A stretch of 44,131 nt of DNA from Actinomycetota bacterium (GTDB lineage: Bacteria; Actinomycetota; Acidimicrobiia; Actinomarinales; Actinomarinaceae), in the NCBI GenBank assembly GCA_014239265.1, contig JAAZZH010000009.1:1-44131 (forward strand), read 5' to 3'. Positions 34,893 through 44,131 of the stretch are shown here, piece after piece; within the stretch, counting starts at the first letter, position 1, and each line of letters opens with the position of its first letter. The notes under the pieces were generated by a model, which worked only from the letters and a program-made list of their open reading frames with translations, was not told where the DNA came from and searched no databases. The position numbers and the translations under genes are program-made.

Positions 34893-35079
34893 AAAGACTA
34901 ATAATACTGACATAAAGTACATTTATACAGATGTTATTTTTGGCCATCCTGGACAATTCCCAATTATTGATTTGTCTTCGACATCAATAAATATTGCCAA
35001 TAATAAAATTACTGCAGAACAAGAGATAAATTTGAATATCAATTACTTTTCAAATATTTATTTAGTAAAAACAAAATGA
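34873..35079 (+). CDS. mreC: MreC C-terminal part, in the shifted frame
   Basis: The frame from the ATG at 34873 gives 68 aa. From PKKTNN (base 34888) on it reads as the end of MreC: YTDVIFGHPGQFP corresponds to the conserved 'vvTSGlgg.FP' turn and INLNINYFSNIYLVK to the final 'vdls.l..v.Vv' strand. The stop overlaps the mreD ATG (ATGA), as expected for the true mreC end. The ATG at 34873 itself lies inside the first frame and is probably not a natural start. Confidence 0.7.
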   Translation: MSKKKPKKTNNTDIKYIYTDVIFGHPGQFPIIDLSSTSINIANNKITAEQEINLNINYFSNIYLVKTK

Positions 35080-35546
35080 CGTACCTTAAAAATCTCATTC
35101 TAACTTTTTTAACATTCTTTTTAATATTTACTGAAATAAGAGTTAATACTTTTCTAACTAACAATGTGTATTTTGAATTTTATCCCTTTCTTATTTATCT
35201 TTTTTATGTCTCATCAAAATATTTCTCAAGGAGTTCTGTATTGATTCTTGTCTTAAATGGTTTTTATTATGACATATTTTATACCACTAACTTTTTAGGT
35301 GAAACATCAATAAAATTGCTGCTTATCTGTATTGTCACCCATTTCATTTCAACAAAACTGAGTAAGAGTATTTTTACTAATTTTTTATTATTTTATATAT
35401 GTTTGTTACTTTATAAATATGAGCTGATTGTTGGAGATATCGGCATGTCACTATTTTATTTTTTAGTTATTTGTTTGCCTAATTACCTTTTATTTAGAGC
35501 ATTGAACAGTAATCTTAGAAGAGATGTTTTTTCAGCAAAAATTTAG
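35076..35546 (+). CDS. mreD: Rod shape-determining protein MreD
   Basis: A 156-aa protein with about five membrane segments and few polar residues, in the invariable slot between mreC and mrdA. Sequence similarity within the MreD family is low, so position and topology (FFLIFTEIRV, FYPFLIYLFYV, GFYYDIFYTTNFLGET) carry the call. The 'lnGFYYDI' turn resembles the conserved 'l..Gl..D...g..lG' of MreD. It overlaps mrdA by 23 bases. Confidence 0.82.
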   Translation: MTYLKNLILTFLTFFLIFTEIRVNTFLTNNVYFEFYPFLIYLFYVSSKYFSRSSVLILVLNGFYYDIFYTTNFLGETSIKLLLICIVTHFISTKLSKSIFTNFLLFYICLLLYKYELIVGDIGMSLFYFLVICLPNYLLFRALNSNLRRDVFSAKI

Positions 35547-37359
35547 ACTACTTACTACCTTAATAGGCATAATCTTCCTTACATTACTTTTTAATGTTTA
35601 CAATTTACAAACATCTGATAGGGAAGCTTCTTTAGTATCAGTAAATAAACAAACGCTTGATACATTCTATATCCCATCTCCAAGAGGTGAAATTTTTGAT
35701 GCGAACAATAATAAGCTTGTATCTTCCTCCTTAGAACCACATCTGTTTTTAAATCTTAGAAAAATTAACGATAACAATAGAAGCCAATATGAGCAGTATG
35801 TAAAATATAACTTTGTTGACTTAAGTGAGGACTTTATTGATGAAATATTCGAAAGTGAAGATTTATTAATAAGAATTGCCAACATTCAAAACCTTAATTT
35901 TGATAGTAGACAAAGCTTGGCTTCTTTAGAGGCATTTGAAATTTTTGATTTCCCCGTACGCAAATATGAGTACAATAATATTGCATCCCACATTGTAGGC
36001 TATTTGGGAGAACCTTCATTCGAAGATGCTAGAGATTTCCCTCTTTCGATTAAGCCAAATATAGTAGGTAAAAGCGGTTTAGAAAGATATTATCAAGATG
36101 ATTTAGCAGGCATACCTACCGAAATAATATTTAAAGATGATGAAATAGAACAGATAATAAAGGGTACTCCCGGAAAAGATATATTTACAAGTTTAGATAT
36201 CAAGCTTCAAACAATAGCAACAGAGTCTTTATTACAGGGTATTGAATTAGCAAATGGAATTAATGAGACAGAAAACAAAGTACAAAGAGGGGCTATTGTC
36301 GTTCTAGATATTAGAACGAATGAAGTAATTTCGCTTGTTTCCCTTCCTGATTACAACCCTAACAATTTCATTGACGGGATATCTCGGACAGAATTTAATA
36401 AACTAAATATATCAGGGGCTTTTATTAATTACTCTATTCAAGGTCAATATCCCCCAGGATCCGTTTTTAAAGTAGTTGCATACTGGCTTGCAGAAGAAGA
36501 AAATATCTATCCGGAGGGCTTATCCTCAAGGAATCAGAGGATTAACTGTAAAGGTAGTCTTTCATTTGGTTTCGATGATGGGTCTCAACAAGTTTATAAT
36601 GACTGGAAAGAAGATGGTCATGGAAATGTAGATTTAGGATCTTCAATTAAGCAGTCCTGTAATGTTTACTTCTGGGATATTGCTCTAAAAATATGGAGAG
36701 ACTATGAAGGTTCCACAGCGGAGTCAATTCTTCAGGAGTACGCTAAAAGTCTGGGATTTGGTACAGCCACAAATATTGATTTACCGTACGAAGCAGACGG
36801 AGTAGTAGCAGATAGAGAGCTTTTCGAAAACTGGGCAATATCTCAACCAGAGCGAGTTAGACCAGAGGGTTGGTTAGGTGGAGATTTAATGAACCTTATT
36901 ATTGGTCAAGGAGCTATAACAAGTACACCTATCCAGGTTGCAAATGCATACAGAACTCTTATTTCTGGTAATTTAAGCTACCCATACATTAATAAGAATA
37001 GAGAGAGCCAACCAGAGGAATCTATTGGGGTAACTGAAGATTTTGTCAATTTTTTACTTAAAGATCTTAATTCTGTTACTAACGAGGGTGGCACAGCACA
37101 TGCTTCTTTTTCAATACTTGGTAATGAAGTCAAAGATGTTGGTGGAAAAACTGGAACAGCACAAAACTCAGGAGATAAAAATAATACTTCATGGTTTGTC
37201 GGTGTGGATTCAGTAAGCAACCCAAGGTATATTATTGCCACGGTTGTCGAAGAGGGGGGTTCTGGTAGTGCTATAGCTGCACCAGTCACTCGTAGAGTGA
37301 TACAGTCTTTAAGAGAGATGGAGATAACACCAGTTAAATTTGGAGAGATTACCGAATGA
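35524..37359 (+). CDS. mrdA: Penicillin-binding protein 2, elongasome transpeptidase
   Basis: A 611-aa class B PBP with one N-terminal membrane anchor (about 8-26), a dimerisation or pedestal domain, and a transpeptidase domain with all three motifs: Ser313-x-x-Lys316 in PPGSVFK, Ser378-Cys-Asn380 and Lys542-Thr-Gly (GGKTGTAQNSG). IPSPRGEIFDANN marks the class B N-terminal region. It cross-links peptidoglycan with RodA as polymerase. It overlaps both neighbours (mreD by 23 bases, rodA by four). Confidence 0.94.
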   Translation: MFFQQKFRLLTTLIGIIFLTLLFNVYNLQTSDREASLVSVNKQTLDTFYIPSPRGEIFDANNNKLVSSSLEPHLFLNLRKINDNNRSQYEQYVKYNFVDLSEDFIDEIFESEDLLIRIANIQNLNFDSRQSLASLEAFEIFDFPVRKYEYNNIASHIVGYLGEPSFEDARDFPLSIKPNIVGKSGLERYYQDDLAGIPTEIIFKDDEIEQIIKGTPGKDIFTSLDIKLQTIATESLLQGIELANGINETENKVQRGAIVVLDIRTNEVISLVSLPDYNPNNFIDGISRTEFNKLNISGAFINYSIQGQYPPGSVFKVVAYWLAEEENIYPEGLSSRNQRINCKGSLSFGFDDGSQQVYNDWKEDGHGNVDLGSSIKQSCNVYFWDIALKIWRDYEGSTAESILQEYAKSLGFGTATNIDLPYEADGVVADRELFENWAISQPERVRPEGWLGGDLMNLIIGQGAITSTPIQVANAYRTLISGNLSYPYINKNRESQPEESIGVTEDFVNFLLKDLNSVTNEGGTAHASFSILGNEVKDVGGKTGTAQNSGDKNNTSWFVGVDSVSNPRYIIATVVEEGGSGSAIAAPVTRRVIQSLREMEITPVKFGEITE

Positions 37360-38426
37360 GAGATAGAAAAATTACTCTTTTAGGTCCAGAGGGAACCAAC
37401 TTAACACTATTGATAATCTTTTTAGTTCTTAATTTTATTTCTTGGTTAACCCTATTTACTCTCTCGGATGGCTTATCTTTCGATTTAAATAACTCACTAT
37501 TTAGGCAAATAGTCTTCACTTTGCTTGCGGTTATTTTATTTTTTGCGATTACGTACATATCTATGGATCAAATAAATCAATATACATTTCCATTTTTTGG
37601 ACTTATAACAATATTGCTTATTTTTATTTTTGCGACAGACCCAAAAGAGGGCGTTCGTAGATGGTATGACTTAGGTGTAATTGATTTTCAACCATCAGAA
37701 TATATAAAAATCGCTCTTGTACTTTTTATATCCAAGTGTTTCGTTGAAAATTATAACAAAGTTTACATTGGTGCATTCTCATTATTTTCAATTTCCCTTG
37801 TTTTTTTCCAACCTGATTTAGGTACAACAACTCTACTGATAGTCATCACTTTAAGTATGTTTCTCGTATCTGATATAAAAATTCGAAGTATTTTATTTTT
37901 GTTATTACTTGGTGGCGTATTCTTCTTTATTTTTCTGGAATTTGGATTAATCAATCAATATCAACTCAATCGTGTAACCAACTTTTTCGAGACAGTTGAT
38001 TTTGCACAGTCACAAAGTCGATTAGCAATTTCGAGTGGTGGAATTACTGGACAGTTTTTTGAAGCTGATAAGATTAATCAGATTTTTATACCGGTCCAAA
38101 GCACTGATTTTATTTTTTCAGCATTTGCATATCAGTTTGGATTCTTGGGTGTTCTTTTACTATTCGGACTCTGGATATTTTTCTTTTATCGTGTTGCGAG
38201 GATAATATTAACTACTAATTCTGAGTTTGAAAAATTTGTACTGGCTGGTTTCTCTGCCTCATTAATTTTCCAAATCTATATTAATATATCAACAGTAATT
38301 GGGGTTATACCTGTTACTGGAATGCCATTTCCTCTTTTAAGCTTAGGCGGCTCTTCTATAATTGCTACTGCAGTAATTTTTGGAATTATAAATAGAATAT
38401 TTATTGAAAATAACGTAGTTATTTAA
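37356..38426 (+). CDS. rodA: RodA/FtsW-family (SEDS) peptidoglycan glycosyltransferase
   Basis: A 356-aa polytopic protein with about ten membrane segments. SEDS signatures include GVRRWYDLGVIDFQPSEYIKI, QPDLGTTTLLIVI and the C-terminal TGMPFPLLSLGGSS. Adjacent to PBP2 and downstream of mreBCD, it is RodA rather than FtsW. It polymerises lipid II into glycan strands. Start overlaps the mrdA stop (ATGA). About 15 residues shorter than typical. Confidence 0.93.
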   Translation: MRDRKITLLGPEGTNLTLLIIFLVLNFISWLTLFTLSDGLSFDLNNSLFRQIVFTLLAVILFFAITYISMDQINQYTFPFFGLITILLIFIFATDPKEGVRRWYDLGVIDFQPSEYIKIALVLFISKCFVENYNKVYIGAFSLFSISLVFFQPDLGTTTLLIVITLSMFLVSDIKIRSILFLLLLGGVFFFIFLEFGLINQYQLNRVTNFFETVDFAQSQSRLAISSGGITGQFFEADKINQIFIPVQSTDFIFSAFAYQFGFLGVLLLFGLWIFFFYRVARIILTTNSEFEKFVLAGFSASLIFQIYINISTVIGVIPVTGMPFPLLSLGGSSIIATAVIFGIINRIFIENNVVI

Positions 38427-38461
38427 TATTTAATACCTATTACTCTTAGGTTATGAGTTTT

Positions 38462-38467
38462 TATAAT
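38462..38467 (+). promoter_or_regulatory. Consensus -10 box upstream of rne
   Basis: A perfect TATAAT in the 57-bp gap after rodA; the -35 region is weak. It would give a short leader with the strong ribosome binding site GGAGG (38486-38490) before the ATG at 38496. Marks a likely internal promoter for rne-rplU-rpmA-obgE-proB. Confidence 0.45.
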
Positions 38468-38495
38468 ATATTTTCACATCAACATGGAGGTTTTA

Positions 38496-39971
38496 ATGTT
38501 TGGATTATTCAAAAAATCAAAAGTAATACGAAAAAGTGATGAACCATTAAATAAGACAGAAACTAAATGGTTTAAAGGTCAAAAAGTAAAGATTAAAACA
38601 GGAACTACTGTTAGTAGGCCTAATAGAAAAAACTACAGAAACAATAGGTCCAATAATCAAACATGGTTTAAAGAAGCACCTTTACCAGTTCCTAATGTTG
38701 AAAAAAAGCAAATGCTTATCAGCTTTAAAGGAGGATCTTCGAAGATTGCAATTCTTGAAGGAGCATCTCTTGTAGAATATTATTCGGCTCAAGATAAGAA
38801 GAAATCACTTGTAGGCAACATTTATTTAGGAAAAGTAAAAAATATATTACCAGGAATGGAAGCTGCTTTCGTTTCGTTCGGAGAAGAAAAAAATGGAGTT
38901 ATCTATGTTGCGGATATCTCAAATTCAAAAAGAAATTCAAAAATTGAACATCTTTTAAAACCCGAGCAAGAAATTTTAGTCCAAGTTGTGAAAGATGCAA
39001 TGGGGGAGAAGGGGGCCAGATTAACTGGTCAAATTTCTTTTCCTGGAAGATATTTAGTATTAATTCCTAACTCCAATACAAAGGGTATTTCTAGAAGACT
39101 CCCTGAGCAAGAGAGGACAAGACTCGATAGGATAATTAGAAAAATTAAACCTGAAGGTTTCGGAGTTATTGTTAGAACAGCTGCTGAAGGTGTTTCTGAA
39201 TCTTCTTTAAAGAATGATATAGATAAATTAGCAGACGAATGGGCTGCTGTTTCCTCAAGCAATCAAGGTACTGCTCCAGTTCTCATTCACGAAGAACCTG
39301 ATGTATCAATTAAAGTCATTAGAGAGCATTTGAACTCAAATTTTAAAAAACTTTTAATTGAGAAGAACAAAAATTTTGATATTGTTCAAAAATATGTAGA
39401 GGACACCTCTCCAGAACTCACTAACATAATCGAAAGCTATGACGATAAGTTAGATCTATTTGAGAGGTATCACATAGAGGATCAAATTCAAAAAGCCTTA
39501 GACAGAAAAGTATGGCTACCATCAGGAGGTCACTTGATAATTGATCCTACTGAAGCTTTGACAGTTATTGATGTCAATACGGGTAAATTTGTTGGTAAAG
39601 ATAGTCTGGAAGAAACAGTCTATGAAAATAATCTTGAAGCAGCGGAGGAAATCGCTCGTCAACTTAGGTTAAGAGATATTGGTGGAATTATTGTAATTGA
39701 CTTTATCGACATGGAATCAATTAAAAAACAACAAAGTTTACTTACTAAATTAAAACAAGAACTAGCAAAAGACAAAACAAGAACACAGGTATTTGAAGTA
39801 TCTAGATTGGGGCTTGTTGAGATGACACGAAAAAATGTAGCAGCAGGTTTAATTGAAACCTTCTCCGAGGAATGTGAAGAATGCAATGGAAGAGGTTTAA
39901 TTATAAATGATATCTTTTCAAATAATTCACAAGAAAATAATATACTTGAATCTGAAGCCGTAGTAGAGTGA
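38496..39971 (+). CDS. rne: Ribonuclease E/G family endoribonuclease
   Basis: A 491-aa endonuclease. I chose the ATG at 38496 because GGAGG ends five bases before it; an ATG at 38484 would contain that site. A basic 70-residue N-terminal stretch precedes the S1 domain (VGNIYLGKVKNILPGMEAAFVSFG). The 5' sensor/RNase H-like and DNase I-like parts have LIIDPTEALTVIDVNTGKFVG and GGIIVIDFIDM with the two metal-binding Asp, and the Zn-link is CEEC (residues 460-463, CEECNGRG). The long scaffold tail of E. coli RNase E is absent. Initiates mRNA decay and rRNA/tRNA processing. Confidence 0.93.
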   Translation: MFGLFKKSKVIRKSDEPLNKTETKWFKGQKVKIKTGTTVSRPNRKNYRNNRSNNQTWFKEAPLPVPNVEKKQMLISFKGGSSKIAILEGASLVEYYSAQDKKKSLVGNIYLGKVKNILPGMEAAFVSFGEEKNGVIYVADISNSKRNSKIEHLLKPEQEILVQVVKDAMGEKGARLTGQISFPGRYLVLIPNSNTKGISRRLPEQERTRLDRIIRKIKPEGFGVIVRTAAEGVSESSLKNDIDKLADEWAAVSSSNQGTAPVLIHEEPDVSIKVIREHLNSNFKKLLIEKNKNFDIVQKYVEDTSPELTNIIESYDDKLDLFERYHIEDQIQKALDRKVWLPSGGHLIIDPTEALTVIDVNTGKFVGKDSLEETVYENNLEAAEEIARQLRLRDIGGIIVIDFIDMESIKKQQSLLTKLKQELAKDKTRTQVFEVSRLGLVEMTRKNVAAGLIETFSEECEECNGRGLIINDIFSNNSQENNILESEAVVE

Positions 39972-39978
39972 TTTAGTT

Positions 39979-40305
39979 ATGAGTATATATGCAGTAATTA
40001 AAGTTGGAGCAATTCAACAAAGAGTATCAGTAGGAGACACAGTTGAAGTTCCCCACAACTTCCCCAATGAAGCTATTGAGCCAATTTTTATGGGTTCTAG
40101 CAAGGGAAGTATAAAAGCTGACAAAGATTCTTTAAAAGATTCGTTGGTTGAGTTTGAATTTATGGGAGATACTAAAAGTAAAAAAATAAATATCTTCCAG
40201 TATAAAAACAAGACCGGTAACCGAAGAAAAATGGGCTATAGAGAAGACAAAAAGATAATAAAGATAACTGCTATTTCTAATGCTGAATTTGGAGAAGAGG
40301 AGTAA
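39979..40305 (+). CDS. rplU: 50S ribosomal protein L21
   Basis: A 108-aa protein beginning [16 protein letters not shown]. The C-terminal [17 protein letters not shown] matches the L21 'yk.kk..rkk.GhRq' signature that contacts 23S rRNA. In the conserved rplU-rpmA-obgE order. One base separates its stop from the rpmA ATG. Confidence 0.94.
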   Translation: MSIYAVIKVGAIQQRVSVGDTVEVPHNFPNEAIEPIFMGSSKGSIKADKDSLKDSLVEFEFMGDTKSKKINIFQYKNKTGNRRKMGYREDKKIIKITAISNAEFGEEE

Positions 40306-40306
40306 G

Positions 40307-40558
40307 ATGTCAAAAACTAAAGCTGGTGGTTCAACAAGAAATGGTAGGGATTCCGAATCCAAACGATTAGGCACAAAAGTTTTTGATGGTCAGGATATTT
40401 CTGCAGGTTCTATTGTTATTAGGCAACGCGGTACCAAAATCCACCCTGGAGAGAATGTCTCCAAAGGGGGGGACGACACTCTTTTTGCAAAAATAGATGG
40501 AGTAGTTAAGTATTCTTCAAGGAATGGTAGAAAACTAGTAAATATCATTCCAAAATAA
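40307..40558 (+). CDS. rpmA: 50S ribosomal protein L27
   Basis: An 83-aa protein. The ATG at 40307 follows AGAGGAG and gives the normal start [40 protein letters not shown] is the L27 signature. The mature N-terminus reaches the peptidyl transferase centre; no cleavable Firmicutes-type N-extension is seen. A longer frame from 40280 lies within rplU and is rejected. Confidence 0.95.
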   Translation: MSKTKAGGSTRNGRDSESKRLGTKVFDGQDISAGSIVIRQRGTKIHPGENVSKGGDDTLFAKIDGVVKYSSRNGRKLVNIIPK

Positions 40559-40562
40559 TGCA

Positions 40563-41762
40563 ATGTTCATCGACAAGATTGATCTAACACTTTTCTCTGG
40601 CTCTGGCGGATCCGGCTCAATTAGTTTCAGCTCTAAAAGCTCTAAAACTTCACCTAATGGGGCGAGTGGTGGTAAAGGTGGATCGATAATTATTAGTACA
40701 AATAGAAAGCTATTTGATTTCAGCCATATTTATTCTAAAAGTATATTTAAAGCTGAAAATGGTGGGGATGCATCTAAAAATTTACAATCTGGTAAAAATG
40801 CTAATGATCTAATAATTGAGGTCCCATTAGGTACAAGTGTTATTGATAGTGAAGGGTTAGTTGCTAAATTAATTCATGAAAATCAAGAATTAAAAATACT
40901 ACAAGGTGGAAGAGGTGGCTTAGGAAATAGGGAGCTAAAATCTAGCAGAAACATTAATCCAGGAATTGCGGAGCAAGGTCAAAAAAGGTCTAAAAAAGAA
41001 ATAAAACTTGAATTAAGTTTAATTACAGATATCGCAATCTTAGGGTTGCCAAACTCAGGTAAAAGCACGCTAATCAAAAAAATTACAAACTCAAACGCTA
41101 AAACTGATTCATATCCCTTTACTACAGTGTCACCAAACCTAGGAGTCATTGAAAACTTAGAAAGCAAGTATATAATCTGTGATCTTCCAGGGCTCATAAA
41201 AGGTGCTGCAACAGGAGTGGGGCTAGGTAAATCAATATTGAAACACCTAATTAATACAAAAGTACTTATTTTTTTACTAGATCCCTCAAATATAGAACTA
41301 AATACAGATCAACAAATTAAATTACTGCAAAATGAAGTATATAGCTATGATGAAAAATTAGAAAAGCTTCCTGTTTTAAACATTGTTAATAAAGCAGACT
41401 TAGATGTAAAGGAAGAGGGGATGCTTAACATATCTGCATTAGAAGAGATGAACATAGATATTTTACTTCAAAAATTAGAAGAACTTAACATTAACAATCT
41501 GGAAACATTAAATAGAAGTTTTTTAAGAACAGAACTACATCAAAATAAATTTAGTATTCAAAAATCATCAGCTAACTACTGGGATGTTGAGGGTCCTGAA
41601 GTAGATAGAATTACTGGCATATTAGGAAATGAGAATGATGTTTTTAATGAAATCTCTTATAGGTTTGAAAATTCTCTCATTCCAGAGGAATTAAAATTGT
41701 TAGGAGTCAAAAAAGGAAGTACTATCAAATTGGGCAGTTTTGAGTTTATATATGAAGATTAA
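40563..41762 (+). CDS. obgE: Obg-family GTPase
   Basis: A 399-aa ribosome-assembly GTPase. The glycine-rich Obg fold fills residues 1-155 (LFSGSGGSGSISFSS, GGRGGLGNREL). The G domain has G1 GLPNSGKST (161-169), G3 DLPGLIKGA and G4 NKAD. A C-terminal OCT domain is present (about 320-399), as usual in Actinobacteria and Bacillus. It binds the 50S subunit and responds to GTP and ppGpp in other bacteria. The 3' end overlaps proB by 11 bases. Confidence 0.95.
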   Translation: MFIDKIDLTLFSGSGGSGSISFSSKSSKTSPNGASGGKGGSIIISTNRKLFDFSHIYSKSIFKAENGGDASKNLQSGKNANDLIIEVPLGTSVIDSEGLVAKLIHENQELKILQGGRGGLGNRELKSSRNINPGIAEQGQKRSKKEIKLELSLITDIAILGLPNSGKSTLIKKITNSNAKTDSYPFTTVSPNLGVIENLESKYIICDLPGLIKGAATGVGLGKSILKHLINTKVLIFLLDPSNIELNTDQQIKLLQNEVYSYDEKLEKLPVLNIVNKADLDVKEEGMLNISALEEMNIDILLQKLEELNINNLETLNRSFLRTELHQNKFSIQKSSANYWDVEGPEVDRITGILGNENDVFNEISYRFENSLIPEELKLLGVKKGSTIKLGSFEFIYED

Positions 41763-42804
41763 AAAAAATATTGTAATTAAAATTGGAACAACCTCAATTA
41801 TTAAAGATGAATTGCTTAACAAGCAACTTATAGAGTCTCTGGCAGGAAATGTTAAATTACTTAAATCACAGGGTGTCAATACACTTATCGTCACATCTGG
41901 AGCTGTGCAGTTAGGTGCTAATGAATTAAAACTAAAAAAAAGACCAACCAATTTAAAATCACTCCAAGTAGCTTCTTCAGTTGGGCAGATTGAATTAATA
42001 AATTCATTTAAAAGTATATTTAATAATCATAATTTAAAAATAGGACAAGTGCTGATGTCTAAGAATGTGTTAGAAGATAGATCCCAATTCGTGAATACTA
42101 CCGAAGCCTTAAATGAACTTTTAAATCAAGACATTATTCCTGTAATCAATGAAAATGATATCGTAGCAACAGAAGAACTTAAATTTGGAGATAATGATCG
42201 ACTTTCTGCAATAGTGGCGATTATCACAAAGGCAGAAAAACTAATAATCGTAACTGACCAAGAGGGTTTATTCAATGCAGATCCAACCTCAACTAAAGGT
42301 GCTCAAAAAATTGATTATATCGAATTTGATTCAGAGGAACTTACAAATTTAATAGATAAATCATCTTCTGGAAGAGGTGTTGGTGGATTTTCTACAAAAA
42401 TAATGGCTGCTCAAATGGCTGGATTTTCAGGAATACCAACACAAATTATTCCTTGGACCAAGGACGCGGTTCTTAACTGTATTAACGAGGTAGAAATAGG
42501 TACATTAATCAAGCCATCATTAAAAAAAGTGAAGTTAAAAAAACTGTGGATTGCTTATGGATTGCCTGTTACTGGAAAAATAATAATAGATACTGGAGCT
42601 GTAGAGGCAATAAGTTCCGATGCATCTCTTTTGTCAATAGGAATCAAAGAGATAATAAAAAACTTTGATAATGATGAAGGCGTCGAAATCTTTGATGATC
42701 AAAATAATCTCATTGCTAAAGGTATCTCAAAAATAGATAGTTCAGATATCTCTAATAAAAATAATGAAATTGTTATTCATAAAGATAATTTATTAATCTT
42801 ATAA
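41752..42804 (+). CDS. proB: Glutamate 5-kinase
   Basis: A 350-aa amino acid kinase, the first enzyme of proline synthesis. KIGTTSIIKDE is the phosphate-binding start; VTSGAVQLGANEL, VINENDIVATEEL and FGDNDRLSAIVA bind glutamate and ATP; a C-terminal PUA domain (about 270-350) is included. The ATG at 41752 is chosen over a TTG at 41740 since it gives the family-typical start. Feedback inhibition by proline is general for the family. Confidence 0.93.
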   Translation: MKIKKNIVIKIGTTSIIKDELLNKQLIESLAGNVKLLKSQGVNTLIVTSGAVQLGANELKLKKRPTNLKSLQVASSVGQIELINSFKSIFNNHNLKIGQVLMSKNVLEDRSQFVNTTEALNELLNQDIIPVINENDIVATEELKFGDNDRLSAIVAIITKAEKLIIVTDQEGLFNADPTSTKGAQKIDYIEFDSEELTNLIDKSSSGRGVGGFSTKIMAAQMAGFSGIPTQIIPWTKDAVLNCINEVEIGTLIKPSLKKVKLKKLWIAYGLPVTGKIIIDTGAVEAISSDASLLSIGIKEIIKNFDNDEGVEIFDDQNNLIAKGISKIDSSDISNKNNEIVIHKDNLLIL

Positions 42805-42845
42805 AAATGATTTTTATTATTGAGATAATCAAATAAACTTGATAT

Positions 42846-44087
42846 GTGTTAAAAGATATAGGTATTAAAGCTCAAAAAGCTGCTGAACAGGTAAATAAAC
42901 TTGATTCAGATTTAAAAAATAAAATTATTCATGATATGTCAAGTCAACTACTTGAAGATACGGATTCAATACTAGATGCAAATAATCAAGACCTACAAAA
43001 TGCGACAAATTTAAACCTCTCAAGTGCCTTAGTTGATAGGTTGACACTTTCAAAAGAGCGTTTAGTCGGTATGAGTGAGGGACTTCAAAAAATTATAGAT
43101 TTAGAAGATCCTGTAAACTTAGTCACTAAATCCTGGAAAACAAAAGAAGGGTTGAATATAGATAAAATAAGATCTCCATTCGGAGTTATTGGTGTTATTT
43201 ATGAGGCTAGACCAAATGTAACAAGTGATGTATCTGCATTATGTTTAAAATCAGGCAATGCTGTGGTCCTAAAGGGATCAAGTTACTGTGTTGACTCAAA
43301 CGATGCAATTTTGAAATCATTACAAAAAGCACTTAAATCTAACCATGTGGATATAAACTCGATTCAACTAATTAAGAGTAAAGATCGTGATGATGCAATT
43401 AAATTCATGCAGCTGAAGGATTATATTGATTTGATTGTCCCAAGGGGAGGAAGAGGTCTTATTGATACTCTTGTTGCAAATGCTAAGGTCCCATTCATAC
43501 TTGATGGTGATGGAAATGTTCATTTATACATTCATGATGATGCAAAAAAAGAATACATTAATGACATCATCATTAATTCTAAAGTTCAGAGACCAGGAGT
43601 ATGTAACGCACTAGAGACACTCCTAATAAATCGTAAAGTTTACAATAAATTTGGTAAAGAAATCATTTCTGAATTAATAAACAACAATGTTGAGTTATTT
43701 GTTGATAAAGATATTAAGAATGAGTTTCCATCACTTGAACAGGTCACAGAAACTCATTTCGCAACCGAGTTCCATGATCTAAAATTAGCGGTTGGTATTG
43801 TAGACACACTAGACGAAGCAATAAAGCATATCCAGAAATATTCGTCTGGACATACAGAAGGTATCATTTCCGAATCTACAAAAGTTGCTGAACAATTTTC
43901 TAAAAGTATTGATTCCTCTGTTATCTTTATTAACACCTCAACTAGATTTACAGATGGAGAAATGTTTGGATTTGGAGCAGAAGTTGGCATCAGTACTCAA
44001 AAACTTCATGTGAGAGGACCTATGGGTTTGGAGGCATTAACCACCGAAAGATATGTTGTAACTACTGAAGGGATAATTAGAAAGTGA
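42846..44087 (+). CDS. proA: Gamma-glutamyl phosphate reductase
   Basis: A 413-aa NADPH-dependent aldehyde-dehydrogenase-fold enzyme making glutamate semialdehyde from the ProB product. The catalytic Cys253 lies in QRPGVCNALETLL. FGVIGVIYEARPNVTSD and ALTTERYVVTT are ProA-specific. Start is GTG; no ATG in this frame fits. The 41-base gap after proB contains no clear terminator, so both are likely cotranscribed. Confidence 0.94.
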   Translation: MLKDIGIKAQKAAEQVNKLDSDLKNKIIHDMSSQLLEDTDSILDANNQDLQNATNLNLSSALVDRLTLSKERLVGMSEGLQKIIDLEDPVNLVTKSWKTKEGLNIDKIRSPFGVIGVIYEARPNVTSDVSALCLKSGNAVVLKGSSYCVDSNDAILKSLQKALKSNHVDINSIQLIKSKDRDDAIKFMQLKDYIDLIVPRGGRGLIDTLVANAKVPFILDGDGNVHLYIHDDAKKEYINDIIINSKVQRPGVCNALETLLINRKVYNKFGKEIISELINNNVELFVDKDIKNEFPSLEQVTETHFATEFHDLKLAVGIVDTLDEAIKHIQKYSSGHTEGIISESTKVAEQFSKSIDSSVIFINTSTRFTDGEMFGFGAEVGISTQKLHVRGPMGLEALTTERYVVTTEGIIRK

Positions 44088-44089
44088 AT

Positions 44090-44131
44090 ATGGAAGATTT
44101 GAGTCTTAAGGATTTACAGAAGAGTGGATAT
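44090..44131 (+). CDS. Start of an unidentified gene, cut by the window edge
   Basis: An ATG two bases after the proA stop opens a frame of 14 codons (MEDLSLKDLQKSGY) that runs off the right edge. In Streptomyces nadD follows proA, but this start does not look like NadD (no GGTFDPxH motif yet). Too short to identify. Confidence 0.35.
   Translation, partial: MEDLSLKDLQKSGY

Noticed and set aside
38432-38455. Hairpin ACCTA...TAGGT after rodA as a terminator
   Set aside because: Only five pairs with no proper T tract; too weak to call.
40280-40306. Upstream extension of rpmA
   Set aside because: It lies within the rplU coding end; the ATG at 40307 has an SD and yields the conserved L27 start.

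Overview
The window is a gene-dense, AT-rich bacterial chromosome segment. Gene order points to a low-GC actinobacterium, most likely a small-genome marine lineage of the Actinomarinales / marine Acidimicrobiia kind. Markers are a Lon-like PDZ protease next to a UPF0182 membrane protein, and the block tig-clpP-clpX-valS-folC-ndk-mreBCD-mrdA-rodA-rne-rplU-rpmA-obgE-proB-proA, which resembles the Streptomyces order. The taxon is inferred from synteny and base composition, not from a marker tree. No insertion sequence, phage, integrase or CRISPR array was seen.

Layout. 1-4250: the end of an acyl-CoA ligase gene, then LivH- and LivM-type permeases and a LivK-type binding lipoprotein, closed by a strong terminator; the Liv ATPases must lie outside the window. 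4268-8407: Lon-like protease, UPF0182 protein, initiator tRNA-Met. 8270-10897: a thioredoxin-like lipid-side redox protein with a 45-aa membrane protein behind it (minus), Mrp ATPase (plus), and UppP preceded by a 50-aa zinc-ribbon protein (minus). 10984-14446: PlsY, an unknown membrane protein, a hotdog thioesterase and a convergent GMC oxidoreductase. 14698-21020: a two-lobed Cas4/RecB-like nuclease, a mitochondrial-type aconitase, then the tightly packed pdxH-rph-rdgB-LppM-like string. 21030-25142: an Ile-codon leader peptide and terminator in front of cimA, then acs and a second thioesterase. 25160-25740: six tRNA genes in two divergent groups. 25766-44131: the proteostasis, cell-wall, ribosome and proline block.

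How genes work together. ClpXP and trigger factor handle protein quality; MreB, MreC, MreD, PBP2 and RodA form the elongasome and UppP recycles its lipid carrier; RNase E/G, L21, L27 and Obg serve ribosome biogenesis and RNA decay; ProB and ProA make proline. CimA indicates isoleucine made from pyruvate via citramalate, and its leader looks like a ribosome-mediated attenuator sensing isoleucyl-tRNA.

Most notable observations: (1) the MMNIIIIN leader peptide plus terminator before cimA; (2) a nuclease built as a tandem duplication with two complete Cys4 sets but only one intact active site; (3) mreC broken over two frames at a run of ten A; (4) repeated -10 boxes 6-9 nt upstream of start codons, suggesting leaderless mRNAs; (5) two small genes (45 and 50 aa) that are easily missed.
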